A DNA stretch of 64,000 bases. Origin: JANLTP01 sp031363055 (GTDB lineage: Bacteria > Pseudomonadota > Gammaproteobacteria > Burkholderiales > Burkholderiaceae_E). Each line of letters starts with the position of its first letter. Position 1 is the first letter of the stretch. The stretch is from NCBI GenBank assembly GCA_031363055.1, contig JANLTP010000038.1:1-64000 (forward strand). The letters run 5' to 3'. This document shows, piece by piece, positions 51,001 to 59,524 of the stretch. The notes under the pieces were generated by a model. It was not told where the DNA came from. It made no database searches and was given only the letters and a program-made list of their open reading frames with translations. Position numbers and translations under genes: made by a program.

Positions 51001-52112
51001 TTTCAGCGGCCAGCAAGACCGCCATCGTGACTGGCATTACCGACGATATTCCGCCCGTGACCGGTACGGTGGCCAATGGCGCCACCAGCAACGACGCCGC
51101 GCCGACAATAACCGGCACGTTTTCTGCAGCGCTGGGCGCCGGTGAAACCTTGCATGTTTTTCGCAACGGCGTTGACGTAAGCGCTGGCGGCATTGCACCG
51201 GCGGGCCTGACCTGGGCCTACACCGACAGCACTGGCGGATTGGTGTCCGGTACCATTTACACGTACACCGCGCAGGTCTTTGTCGGCGCCGTAGCCGGCC
51301 CGGTCGCTGGCAGCTACGCGATGATCTTCGATAACGTAGCGCCCGCCTTGCCAATCATTTCGGTCGTGGCCGGCAACGACATCATCGACTTCGGTGAACG
51401 CAGCGCCGGCGTCGCCGTTTCGGGCACCGCCGAGTCCGGCGCATTGGTCGCCGTCACTTGGGGCGCGACTACCTTGAGCGGCTCAGCAACCGGCGGCACC
51501 TACACCTTTAATTTTTCCAGCGCCCAGATGCCGGCAGGTGATGGTCCCAGTACGATTACCGCCATCGCAACCGACGCCGCTGGCAACGTCAACAGCTTCG
51601 CGTCGCATGCCGTCACCATTGCCACCACCAGCACGTTTACCGGCACCAGCGGTGCTGACTCGTTCTTGCTGACCCCCACTGTCCTGGCCAACCTTGGTAA
51701 TCCCGCCTCGGTACTCAACGGCGGCGCCGGCATCGATACCTTCACGTTTAGCGGTGCCACGCCACTGAATCTGAATCTGACGACCATCGCCAACAATCAG
51801 GTCGTCAGTTTTGAGCGGGTCGACATGACCGGCGGTGCAGCCAACACCTTGACCTTGAATACCTCGGACGTTCTGGCCATGGGCGGCGTCAATCTGTTCA
51901 CCGGCGCGAGCTGGGGTGGCTTGGTGAACACCGGCCAGACCCAGTTGGTCATCGACGGCGACGCTGGCGATATTCTGAACGCTTCCGGCGGCTGGGCATC
52001 GGCCGGACCCGTGACCAACAGTGGCGTGACCTATCTGGTGTTTAATCAAGGAGCCGGCGCATCTGCGGTACAGTTGCTGGTAGATACCGCAATCACGCGC
52101 AACATCACTTGA
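48030..52112 (+). CDS. Giant type I secreted adhesin with ten Ig-like repeats
   Basis: 1360 residues. Residues 1-80 resemble the BapA-type prefix (RRDRNSLIVDGLPAEQVIEL). A Gly-rich stretch near 135-161 (VALLGLAAGGGGGGKGG) follows, the usual place of the periplasmic retention plug. From about 165 to 1195 there are ten Ig-like modules of 90-110 residues. After the first they form two kinds: A (start TDD.AP..G..ATGGASND) and B (start I..VAGDD....AEA.AG), in the order A-B-B-A-B-A-B-A-B. Residues 1195-1360 form the C-terminal secretion region with a single RTX-like NGGAGIDTF and an LVIDGDAGD block. There is no N-terminal signal peptide, as expected for type I export. It is followed by tolC, ABC and HlyD genes. 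Surface attachment or biofilm role is inferred. Confidence 0.9.
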   Translation: MALFLEAVSVAGVVQRTPVDSARVRITAQQGFTYRLSDDQGASFDQNVSIRRDRNSLIVDGLPAEQVIELDGFFFNCVPASPCTFVTENLGGAANITPASEPVGALQDGTFMMFTKGQLAAAVPVAPEAEFIPKNVLVGLGAVALLGLAAGGGGGGKGGNGASANDTTPPDAPVLTSARLSKDARPILSGTAEAGSVVIVSLDIDGNGVSDVSYETQTDASGHWTIDLATATPSALALPAGGLPDGANVRVVMRARDQSNNTSVLATTEVLVIDRAPPLQTATISAVTDDQAAQTGTVATGGASNDLSPTLSGSISAPLASGDRIQVLRNGVVAGEATLNGTLWTFTDTVVPGTVLAANYTVRAVDTAGNSGAESTPYLVNLDTLAPGVPTIAIVAGDDRINFAEAGVPVLLRGTAEASVTVNVAWGLRNFSALADASGQWQLNVPATEIPGNGVQLVSAIAVDAAGNSSVSGIRTVSVETGLPSAPTINAVAVDNRINASEVGAPVTVSGQADSGNTVTLTWPGISGAARTAVAANGVWSITYSALEIGALAQGPASLSAAASDLAGNSRPGSALSVDKDTIAPAQIVSISSVTDNQAPVTGGVGSGGVTNDQTPTVIGTLDAALASGETLHVYRGGVDVGNATAAGTSWSFTDTLASAGTYAYTARVIDAAGNLGTNVSNVFGIVLDNVAPAAPTIAVIAGDDVVSSAEAAAGVTITGTAEAGATVTVLWNGVQQVGVATGGNYSVTFAAGQIPVSGAFTVTATAADLAGNVSTPGSRPVTVTGPPKTADVTSITDDLAPQIGALATGGASNDGTPTVAGNLSAALGAGETLHVFRNGVDLTVAGLAPAGTTWTYTDASGGLVSGTTYTYTARVFTGAVAGPAGTGFAMIFDNTAPILPTINIVAGDDIVSTAEAAAGVTISGTAEAGSNVVVTWGTSTPLNTVALAGGTFSIAFAAGQIPPSGVTSVNVVATDAAGNPSAAGTRTVTVSAASKTAIVTGITDDIPPVTGTVANGATSNDAAPTITGTFSAALGAGETLHVFRNGVDVSAGGIAPAGLTWAYTDSTGGLVSGTIYTYTAQVFVGAVAGPVAGSYAMIFDNVAPALPIISVVAGNDIIDFGERSAGVAVSGTAESGALVAVTWGATTLSGSATGGTYTFNFSSAQMPAGDGPSTITAIATDAAGNVNSFASHAVTIATTSTFTGTSGADSFLLTPTVLANLGNPASVLNGGAGIDTFTFSGATPLNLNLTTIANNQVVSFERVDMTGGAANTLTLNTSDVLAMGGVNLFTGASWGGLVNTGQTQLVIDGDAGDILNASGGWASAGPVTNSGVTYLVFNQGAGASAVQLLVDTAITRNIT

Positions 52113-52146
52113 TTCCCCCGACAGATCTGCCAAAGTCTCATCCCTC

Positions 52147-53388
52147 GTGCCCAACCGGTTCATTTGCAGCGCATCGCTGATTCGTAAAGTCGCCGCGCTT
52201 GTGCTGTCGATTGGGCTCTCAACGATAGCAGCCGCCCCTGCCAATGCGGTAACACTCGAAGAAGTCGTGCGTGTCGCCATCACCAGTTATCCGGCGATCG
52301 AAGTGGCGCGTGCCAATACCGAATCGGCGCGTTTCCTGGTGGATCAGGCCAAGGCCGCGCACTTTCCAACCGTCGATCTGGCCAGCCAGCGTCGGATATC
52401 CGGTGCCGCCAACAGCCTGACGCAACCGCGCCTGCGGCTCAATCTGTACTCGTCTGGTGCCATCGAAGCCGGGGTCGAGCGCGAATCCTGGCGCGAGCAA
52501 TCGCTGTCCAGCACCGAACGGGTCACCCGCGAAGAGGTCGCATTTGGCGCCGGCCAAGCCTGGTTCCGCTTGCTGCGAGCCCAGGGACAAGCCGTCGCAG
52601 TGCGCAAAAATCTGGCCCGACACCAGGCCCTGGTCGATGATTTCGCCGCCATCACGGCGATTGATCAGGGCCGCCGCTTTGACCTGGTCCAGGCGCGCAG
52701 CCGGACCGAACAGGTGCGCCAGACCTTGGCCGGCGCCGAGACCGAAATCGCCGCTGCGCGCGAGGCGCTGGCGCGGTTTTATCCGAATCCGATCCAGCTC
52801 GATGCCTTGAGAATTCCCACCGAGCTCGGCGATGATCCATCGCTGGCCGGCGACGACGTGGTGGTGCGCCACCCCTCGGTTGAAGCGAGTCGTCGATCAC
52901 TGCTGGCTGCAGAAGCGAGCGTTCGGGCCGCACGCTCCAATCGCGGTCCCCGGCTTGATCTGGAGGCAACTGGCGGGCGCGATAACGCGTCAGTTGTGTT
53001 CCTGAGCTGGCCGGCCTTCGATCTCTCGCGCGGTGCCGCCGAGGGCGCCGCGCTGGCTTCGCTGGTCGGCGCTCGGGCCAGTATCGAGGAACAGGAACGA
53101 TTGATCCGTGAACGTCAGCGCAGCTCGATTCAGGAATTCGCCTCGGCACAACGTCGCGAGGCGGTGGCCCGAAATCAGATTGACCTGGGCCGCGAATTGG
53201 TCGACATTTACAAGGCGCAGTTCCAGATCGGCCGGCGCAATCTGCTTGATCTATTGACTGCCTTCAATGAATTGTTCATTGCAGAGTCAGCCTACGAAGG
53301 GGCGATTGTCGACAAATCGCTGTCTCGATATCGGATGGAATACGCCGCCGGTCGGTTTGCGCGCCTGTTTGAAGATCGTAAACCCTGA
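52147..53388 (+). CDS. lapE: TolC-family outer-membrane channel of type I secretion
   Basis: 413 residues from GTG 52147. Signal peptide (KVAALVLSIGLSTIAAAPANA), then the helical-barrel pattern of TolC proteins: TLEEVVRVAITSYPAIEVAR, EEVAFGAGQAWFRLLRAQGQ and the repeated second half ELVDIYKAQFQIGRRNLLDL. It would provide the exit channel for the adhesin. The protein is closer to the AggA/LapE group than to drug-efflux TolC, judging by context. No good ribosome binding site precedes the GTG; a later start is possible but would shorten the signal. Confidence 0.88.
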   Translation: MPNRFICSASLIRKVAALVLSIGLSTIAAAPANAVTLEEVVRVAITSYPAIEVARANTESARFLVDQAKAAHFPTVDLASQRRISGAANSLTQPRLRLNLYSSGAIEAGVERESWREQSLSSTERVTREEVAFGAGQAWFRLLRAQGQAVAVRKNLARHQALVDDFAAITAIDQGRRFDLVQARSRTEQVRQTLAGAETEIAAAREALARFYPNPIQLDALRIPTELGDDPSLAGDDVVVRHPSVEASRRSLLAAEASVRAARSNRGPRLDLEATGGRDNASVVFLSWPAFDLSRGAAEGAALASLVGARASIEEQERLIRERQRSSIQEFASAQRREAVARNQIDLGRELVDIYKAQFQIGRRNLLDLLTAFNELFIAESAYEGAIVDKSLSRYRMEYAAGRFARLFEDRKP

Positions 53389-53453
53389 CACTGTTCGTTC
53401 AATAGAAAACCAAGGAACCGGATCGTGTTCGATACCGGTTAACCAGCCAAATT

Positions 53454-55544
53454 ATGAGTCTGACCGCACTGATAGGGTTAGCGCAATTGTCTCGCCAGGT
53501 CGGACGTTCCGTGTCCGAGGCGGCGCTGCGCGCGCAGGTTACCCGTCAGCCATCGGGCGAGCTCAATTTTGACTCGATGAAGGCTGCGCTGGCCGGCGCT
53601 GGCCTCGATCTCGAACGCATTGAAGCACCGCTAGCGCGGTTATCCGGTGAGCAGTTTCCATTATTGGCAGCGCTGTCCGATGGCGAATTCATGCTGCTGC
53701 AGGGCGCTGACGCGCTGAACTCGAACGACGTGCGGTCCGCCTACGGCGGCTATGTGCTGAAGTTGCAGTTGCAGCCCGGTCGCGACCGACGCTCCGAGAT
53801 TCCGGAAAAAGTCAGCGCCATGGCGTGGTTCTGGAAAGTGTTGTGGGGCCTGCGCAGTTACTACTTGCACGTGGTGATTGCCACGCTGGTGACCAATCTG
53901 CTGTCATTGGCGATCTCGCTCTACACCATGAATGTCTATGACCGCGTGATTCCGAACAAGACCTATGAAACGCTGTGGGTCTTGACGATTGGGTGCTGCG
54001 CCGCGTTGTTGTTCGAATTGGCGGCCCGCACCTTGCGCAGTTGGTTGGTCGATACCGCCGGCAAGCGTGCCGACCTCGAAATCAGCTCAGCGTTGTTTCG
54101 GCGAATGCTCGACATGCGGCTGATTCAAAAGCCGGCCAGCTCGGGTTCGTTCGTGAACAATTTGCGCGACTTCGAAGCGGTTCGAGAGGTGCTGACCTCA
54201 GCATCGATGACGGCCTTGATCGACCTGCCGTTCTTCGTGCTGTTCATTGTCGTCATCGCCGCGATCGCACCACCGTTGGCGATCGTACCGCTGATTGCCA
54301 TTGCACTGGTCACCCTCGCCGGCTTGTCCGCACAGGGTCCGCTGGCGCGCTACATTCGCGAGTCAATGCGCGAAGGCTCACAAAAACAAGGACTGGCGGT
54401 TGAGGCGGTTGAAGGCCTCGAGACCATCAAGGTCAACAACGCCCAGAGCCTGGCCGCACAGCGCTGGGAATGGTACGGCGAGAAGGTCGCTGAGACCTCG
54501 CATCGATCGCGCCATCTGTCGAATATGGTCGTCAATTTCACCTCGCTGGTTCAACAACTGGCCAGCGTCGCAACCGTCGTGATGGGCGTTTATCTGATTC
54601 ATGAAGGCAAGCTCACAATGGGCGGGCTGATCGGTGTCGTCATTCTGTGTGGCCGTGCAATCGCACCGCTCGCCCAATTGGCGGGTCTGGTGATTCGGAT
54701 TCAACAAGCGCGCGCTGCGTTTTCCGGTCTGCAGGCGATGATGGACAAGGAAGTCGAGCGCGACCCCGAACGCAACTACCTGAGCCTTGCCAAGGTGCGC
54801 GGCGAATTGGTGTTCTCGCGCGTCGAATTCAGCCACGACCCGAAAGGCATCGGCCTGTTTCGCGACTTCAACCTGCGGGTCAATCCGGGCGAGCGCATTG
54901 CGATCATTGGCCGCACCGGCAGCGGCAAGTCAACCTTGCTCAGGCTCGCCTGCGGCCTGTACGCGCCGCCATCGGGCCAGGTCATGCTCGACGGCCTGGA
55001 TTTGCGCCAGATTGATCCGGCTGACACCCGTATGGCGATCGGTTTGCTGCCGCAGGACTCACGATTGTTCCTCGGTACTTTGCGCGAGAACCTGGATCTG
55101 GCGCAGCAGGACCGCGCCATTGACGATGCACGACTGATCGACGTCTTGAGGCAATTGGGACTCGATCGCTTCATCAGTCAGCATCCGCGTGGCCTCGACA
55201 TGTTGCTCGGCGAAGACGGCGCCGGCTTGTCCGGTGGCCAGAAGCAATTGGTTGCACTGGCCAGACTGCTGTTGCGTGACCCGCAGGTGGCGTTGCTCGA
55301 TGAGCCGACCACTGGCCTTGACCCGAATACCGAGACCCAAACCCTGCAAGCGCTGGCCCAGTGGGCACGCAAGGGTGGCGAGGCCAAAACCTTGATCATG
55401 GTCACGCACCGGCCACAGGTCCTCGAGATTGTTGACCGGATCATTGTGGTCGACCAGGGCCGCATCGTGCTTGACGGTCCGCGCCAGCGAGTCATGGAGC
55501 AGTTGCAGAAAGGGGTGTCATTGACGCCCGAGAAACAAACATGA
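53454..55544 (+). CDS. lapB: Type I secretion ABC transporter (LapB-like)
   Basis: 696 residues. An N-terminal C39-like domain (residues 1-105) lacks the catalytic cysteine and so serves for substrate recognition only. The membrane domain has six helices starting near residue 125 (YYLHVVIATLVTNLLSLAIS). The nucleotide-binding domain shows Walker A IIGRTGSGKSTLLRL, signature LSGGQKQLVALARLLL and Walker B VALLDEPTTGLD. It energises adhesin export across both membranes. The stop overlaps the next start as ATGA. Confidence 0.95.
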   Translation: MSLTALIGLAQLSRQVGRSVSEAALRAQVTRQPSGELNFDSMKAALAGAGLDLERIEAPLARLSGEQFPLLAALSDGEFMLLQGADALNSNDVRSAYGGYVLKLQLQPGRDRRSEIPEKVSAMAWFWKVLWGLRSYYLHVVIATLVTNLLSLAISLYTMNVYDRVIPNKTYETLWVLTIGCCAALLFELAARTLRSWLVDTAGKRADLEISSALFRRMLDMRLIQKPASSGSFVNNLRDFEAVREVLTSASMTALIDLPFFVLFIVVIAAIAPPLAIVPLIAIALVTLAGLSAQGPLARYIRESMREGSQKQGLAVEAVEGLETIKVNNAQSLAAQRWEWYGEKVAETSHRSRHLSNMVVNFTSLVQQLASVATVVMGVYLIHEGKLTMGGLIGVVILCGRAIAPLAQLAGLVIRIQQARAAFSGLQAMMDKEVERDPERNYLSLAKVRGELVFSRVEFSHDPKGIGLFRDFNLRVNPGERIAIIGRTGSGKSTLLRLACGLYAPPSGQVMLDGLDLRQIDPADTRMAIGLLPQDSRLFLGTLRENLDLAQQDRAIDDARLIDVLRQLGLDRFISQHPRGLDMLLGEDGAGLSGGQKQLVALARLLLRDPQVALLDEPTTGLDPNTETQTLQALAQWARKGGEAKTLIMVTHRPQVLEIVDRIIVVDQGRIVLDGPRQRVMEQLQKGVSLTPEKQT

Positions 55545-56761
55545 GCTTCAAGGTGAACGGCCAGAAACAAAGCGTTGCCGGCATCAAGGACCGCAAGCCA
55601 CCGTGGCTGATGTTCGGATCGGTCTTGCTGATTGCGGCCGTGCTCGGCGCCTTTCTGTTCTGGGCGGCGCAGTCCGAACTTGAAGAGGTCACCCGAGGGC
55701 AAGGCCGCATTGTGCCGTCGAGCCGCGAGCAGGTCATCCAGAGTCTCGATGCCGGTGTGCTGACCGAGTTGCTGGTGCGCGAGGGCGATCTGGTCGAGAA
55801 AGATCAGTTGCTGCTGAAGGTCGATGACACGCGGGCGGCCGCCATGTTTCGCGAGCAACAATCGAAGGTCTCGAGCCTCGGTGCGGTAGCGGCGCGCCTG
55901 CGCACCGAAGCCTACGGCAGCAAGCTCGATTTCCCGGCCGATGTGCTGGCCAACAAGATCCTCGTCAAGCGCGAAACCGAAGCCTACCTGGCCCGCAAGC
56001 GCGGCATTGACGATTCGGTCACCGGGCTGGTCAAGGGCATGGCGCTGCTGGAGCGCGAAATTGCTATCACCGAACCGATGGTGGCACGTGGTCTCGTCTC
56101 CGAAGTGGAATTGCTCAAGTTAAAGCGCCAGCGCAACGAATTGCAACTGCAAATGGTCGACCGTCAGAACAAGTTCAGAATCGACGCGGCTACCGAACTG
56201 TCACGGGTCGAGTCCGATCTGGCGCAAGCACGCGAATCGTCGATTGCGCGCGGCGATGCTGCCAAGCGGACCGAGTTATTCTCGCCGGTCAAGGGTACGG
56301 TCAAAAGCTTGCGCATCAACACCATCGGCGGCGTGGTGCAGGCCGGCCAGGACATCATGATGATCGTGCCGTTCGAGGACAGTCTCATCGTCGAGGCCTA
56401 CGTCAAACCCGCCGATGTCGCCTTTCTGCATCCAGGCCAGAAAGCGGTCGTCAAGGTCAGCGCCTATGACTACGCCATTTACGGCGGACTCGACGGGGTC
56501 ATCGAGAATATCAGCCCGGACACCTTGCGCGACGAGCGCCAGAGCAAACAACCGGTTGCCGATGCTACCGATGAAACCCATTCCTACTATCGCGTGTTGG
56601 TCCGAACCAACAACAACACCCTCAAGACCCCGGACGGCAAAATACTGCCCATCATTCCCGGCATGACGGCCAGTGTTGAGATGCTGTCCGGCAAGAAAAC
56701 CGTACTGCATTACCTGCTCAAGCCTCTGAATCGCGCCAAGGAAGGTCTCAGGGAGCGTTGA
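55541..56761 (+). CDS. lapC: Type I secretion membrane-fusion protein (HlyD family)
   Basis: 406 residues. One N-terminal helix (WLMFGSVLLIAAVLGAFLFW), a lipoyl-like half (RIVPSSREQVIQSLDAGVLT), a long coiled-coil hairpin (about residues 100-230) and the second lipoyl half with beta-barrel (ELFSPVKGTVKSLRINTIGG, VVQAGQDIMMIVPFED). It bridges LapB and the outer-membrane channel. It overlaps lapB by 4 bp and the flippase by 1 bp (TGATG), which ties protein secretion and glycan genes into one translationally coupled unit. Confidence 0.94.
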   Translation: MSFKVNGQKQSVAGIKDRKPPWLMFGSVLLIAAVLGAFLFWAAQSELEEVTRGQGRIVPSSREQVIQSLDAGVLTELLVREGDLVEKDQLLLKVDDTRAAAMFREQQSKVSSLGAVAARLRTEAYGSKLDFPADVLANKILVKRETEAYLARKRGIDDSVTGLVKGMALLEREIAITEPMVARGLVSEVELLKLKRQRNELQLQMVDRQNKFRIDAATELSRVESDLAQARESSIARGDAAKRTELFSPVKGTVKSLRINTIGGVVQAGQDIMMIVPFEDSLIVEAYVKPADVAFLHPGQKAVVKVSAYDYAIYGGLDGVIENISPDTLRDERQSKQPVADATDETHSYYRVLVRTNNNTLKTPDGKILPIIPGMTASVEMLSGKKTVLHYLLKPLNRAKEGLRER

Positions 56762-58296
56762 TGCCGGTCAACCCTTACGGCGCGGCTCGAATCAAATCGG
56801 GCCTGGCGCACTTCCTGCTCGGCAAGCTGCTGAGTTCAATCGCCACCATCGCTTACTTCGTCCTGCTGGTGCGTCTGCTGCCGCTTGAGGAGTTCGCGGC
56901 CTACACCGTGCTGACCGGCCTGGTCGATGTCGTCGGTTCCCTGAGCGGCCTGGGTCTGATGCACATCATGCAGCGCTACATTCCCGAGCTCTACGGCTCG
57001 CATCAGAACAGCGCGCTGCGCATCGTGTTCGGCCGACTGCTGGTCGCTCGAATAGCGGTACTTCTGGTGTTTTTGCTGGCGATGTACTTCTCTTCCCGCT
57101 GGCTGGCGCCGCAACTCGGACTGGCGGCCTGGCAATCGATATTTTTGATGTATTTATGGGTCATCCTGCTGCGCACCCTGTCGGCGCTGTTATTCGTCGC
57201 CCTGGAGTCGATGTTGCACCAGGGATCTGCCCAATTTGCGAATTCAATGTCGGCCTTCATTCGGCTGATCGGATTATTGGCCCTTTCCTATCAGGGTAGC
57301 GTCAGCTTCGAGGCGGTACTCTGGGTTGAAATTTGCGCCGAAATTCCGGCCTGCGTCGCCATGATGGTCGCCTTTGCCCGTCTGGTGCCAGCAGCCGACA
57401 GCGCGCTACACAGGGCGTCCGGGCAGCGCTGGATGGTAGCCAATACGCGACGGATGCTCGACTTCGGCCTCAAGGCTTATGCTCAAAGTCTGTTGGTCGT
57501 GCCCGTAAATGGCGCATTCGACCGACTGCTTATCGGCGGCAGGCTACCGAGTACCGAAATCGCATTGTTCGGCTTCGGTCAATGGGTCTACGATCTCATG
57601 CAACGCTTCTTACCTGCGCAACTGCTGCATGGACTGTATCGACCTGTCATGAACGCCCGTTATTCGAAAAATCAGAGTTTCAGCGAAATTGTGTCGCTGT
57701 CGAACCTGATTCTGAAGATCAATATCGCGCTGGTCGGTGCCGTCGCGGTGGTGTTCGTCGCCGGTGGCGGCGGTTTTATTCGCGCGTTGACCGGCGGCAA
57801 GTTCGATCACAACGCCCTTTTGCTGTGCGAACTCATGTGCATTTACATGGTCGTCATCTCCTGGCGACACGTTTTGGACCAGGTCAGCCACACCACCGAG
57901 CATAATGAGGCACTGATCTGGTCGAATATCGTGCTCTGCGTTTCCGTGATTCCAGGCATTCTCGCGCTGCCCTGGGCAGGCGTTTACGCTCTGCCGAGCG
58001 CCCATATTTTCGGAGTAACGGCGGGTAATTTCATGCTGCTTTACCAATTGCGTCGGCACGGACTGGTTTTTAAGCATCAAACCGGAACCTTGCTTGCAAT
58101 TCTTCTCGTCATTGCGCTAGTCTGTGCAGGCGCGGTGCTTTTAACGCTGCTCGGTTTACCCTGGTTCGCCAATATACCGATTGCGCTGACGGCCTACGCC
58201 TTGTTATTGATTTGTGTCTACCCAACGACCGCTGGAGAGTGGGACCTTGTTATGAGCCTCGTCAAGAACCGGCGCTTCGCGCAGAGCGGGGCCTGA
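56761..58296 (+). CDS. Wzx-like polysaccharide flippase
   Basis: 511 residues from ATG 56761. Around twelve to fourteen hydrophobic helices of the polysaccharide-transport (MVF/MOP) superfamily: SGLAHFLLGKLLSSIATIAY and VLTGLVDVVGSLSGLGLMHIMQ at the N-terminus, AYAQSLLVVPVNGAFDRLLI in the middle. It should move lipid-linked oligosaccharide units to the periplasmic side. Its start overlaps the HlyD stop, so it is expressed with the adhesin secretion genes. No Wzy polymerase gene was recognised. Confidence 0.82.
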   Translation: MPVNPYGAARIKSGLAHFLLGKLLSSIATIAYFVLLVRLLPLEEFAAYTVLTGLVDVVGSLSGLGLMHIMQRYIPELYGSHQNSALRIVFGRLLVARIAVLLVFLLAMYFSSRWLAPQLGLAAWQSIFLMYLWVILLRTLSALLFVALESMLHQGSAQFANSMSAFIRLIGLLALSYQGSVSFEAVLWVEICAEIPACVAMMVAFARLVPAADSALHRASGQRWMVANTRRMLDFGLKAYAQSLLVVPVNGAFDRLLIGGRLPSTEIALFGFGQWVYDLMQRFLPAQLLHGLYRPVMNARYSKNQSFSEIVSLSNLILKINIALVGAVAVVFVAGGGGFIRALTGGKFDHNALLLCELMCIYMVVISWRHVLDQVSHTTEHNEALIWSNIVLCVSVIPGILALPWAGVYALPSAHIFGVTAGNFMLLYQLRRHGLVFKHQTGTLLAILLVIALVCAGAVLLTLLGLPWFANIPIALTAYALLLICVYPTTAGEWDLVMSLVKNRRFAQSGA

Positions 58297-58300
58297 TCGA

Positions 58301-59296
58301 ATGAGTGAACCTGTAATCGCTTTTGGCGTGCTGTGCTCGAAGGAGGCAACTCCGGCGGTACGGCAGCTTATTGGCGCTTTGGGTGAGCAGCAGCCGGTTT
58401 TTGTACATCACGATCATCGCAAGTCGCCGCGTTTCACGATCAACCAGCCCAATGTGCATTTTGTGCCCGATCCCCTCGATACCGGTTGGGGCACCTGGCA
58501 GTTCGTGCAGGCCATTATCAAGACCATGCGGGTTGCGCTGGCGCAGAGTAACTTCGAATACTTTCAAGTGCTCTCCGGGTCTTGCCTGCCGATCAAGTCA
58601 ATCGCCAAATTCGAGCAGTTCGTAGCCGCCCGCACGCATGACGTACACATGGGCCTCATCAGTCTCGATGAGAGCAGTGACACCATGATGAGCCACGGCT
58701 ATCGGGTATTCGCACAGAACGAATCGCTGCGCTATCGCTTGCTGCTGCGCGCGCGTAAATGGTATTTGTCGGGCAACACCGTCACGATACAGAAGTCGGG
58801 ACTGGGCATTATTCATCTGACCGAATCGGCGCGCGAATCAATGACGTTGAGCGCACGCTTGGCGATGTCGTTCACCGCCATGGCTCGACGTGGTCAAGCC
58901 TTTCAACATCCGTTTCGTGAAGGCATCACACCGTACATTGGCAGCACCTGGTTTGGCTGTTCACGAGAGGTTTGCGAATTCCTCGTCAACCGCTCACAAG
59001 ACGAGGCGCTCGAGACCTACTACCGCAAAACGAAACTGATTGACGAGTCGTACTTTCACACCTTGATCGGCAACTCGAGTTTTTCGGTGGGACCATCGAA
59101 TCACTTGATCAGTGACTTCGTCGAGAGCCATCCACGATTGATCGAAGCGGGCGAAATCCATCGACTGCTGCAGACCCCGGCATTCTTCGCTCGCAAGTTC
59201 AAACTGACACTCGATGACCCTGCTCGTGAAGCGGCCTTGAGTCTTTGCAAAGAGCTTGAAAACGAAGTGCATTCAGAGTCAACGCGCACGCTCTGA
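58301..59296 (+). CDS. GT14 core-2/I-branching-like glycosyltransferase (first paralog)
   Basis: 331 residues, cytosolic. It starts 4 bp after the flippase stop. Blocks shared with two paralogs at 59525 and 61663 are VFVHHDHRKS and NVHFVPDP (near residues 35-55), WGTWQFVQAII, QVLSGSCLPIKSI near 100 and YIGSTWFGCSRE near 215. The SGSCLP block corresponds to the S-G-x-D-x-P region of Pfam Branch (PF02485, GT14), whose animal members transfer GlcNAc or xylose. The donor and acceptor here are unknown. The role may be glycan repeat assembly or protein glycosylation. Confidence 0.8.
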   Translation: MSEPVIAFGVLCSKEATPAVRQLIGALGEQQPVFVHHDHRKSPRFTINQPNVHFVPDPLDTGWGTWQFVQAIIKTMRVALAQSNFEYFQVLSGSCLPIKSIAKFEQFVAARTHDVHMGLISLDESSDTMMSHGYRVFAQNESLRYRLLLRARKWYLSGNTVTIQKSGLGIIHLTESARESMTLSARLAMSFTAMARRGQAFQHPFREGITPYIGSTWFGCSREVCEFLVNRSQDEALETYYRKTKLIDESYFHTLIGNSSFSVGPSNHLISDFVESHPRLIEAGEIHRLLQTPAFFARKFKLTLDDPAREAALSLCKELENEVHSESTRTL

Positions 59297-59403
59297 GTTC
59301 AACCCGATAGCCTGCTTGAACCTCAGTACTGCCCTCGGTCGTTAGACTTTTTCGGCCTACAGGACTAAGCTGCGCGCAACTTGCGACAGCGGACAGTCAG
59401 GCT

Positions 59404-59466
59404 GCGATCAAAAGGATGCGATCAAAGGGACGCGATCAAGCGACTGCGATCAAACGACGGCGATCC
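59404..59466 (+). repeat. Five 14-bp tandem repeats before the second GT14 gene
   Basis: GCGATCA begins at 59404, 59418, 59432 and 59446, and GCGATCC at 59460, exactly 14 bp apart; the rest of the unit varies (AAAGGAT, AAGGGAC, AGCGACT, AACGACG). They lie in the 228-bp gap between two GT14 genes, about 60 bp before the second start. No other feature was seen in that gap. Confidence 0.9.
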
Positions 59467-59524
59467 GAATCGCTGCCTTGATCGTCTTCACATTTTGTAA
59501 CAAATCATCATCACTGAGTGGTCC

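Noticed and set aside
48700..51600. DNA repeats within the adhesin considered as a mobile or satellite element
   Set aside because: They follow the reading frame and the Ig-like module borders, so they are protein repeats.
59404..59466. Regular repeats considered as a CRISPR array
   Set aside because: The period is only 14 bp with no unique spacers of normal size, and no cas genes are present. The other repeat groups fail for the same reasons.
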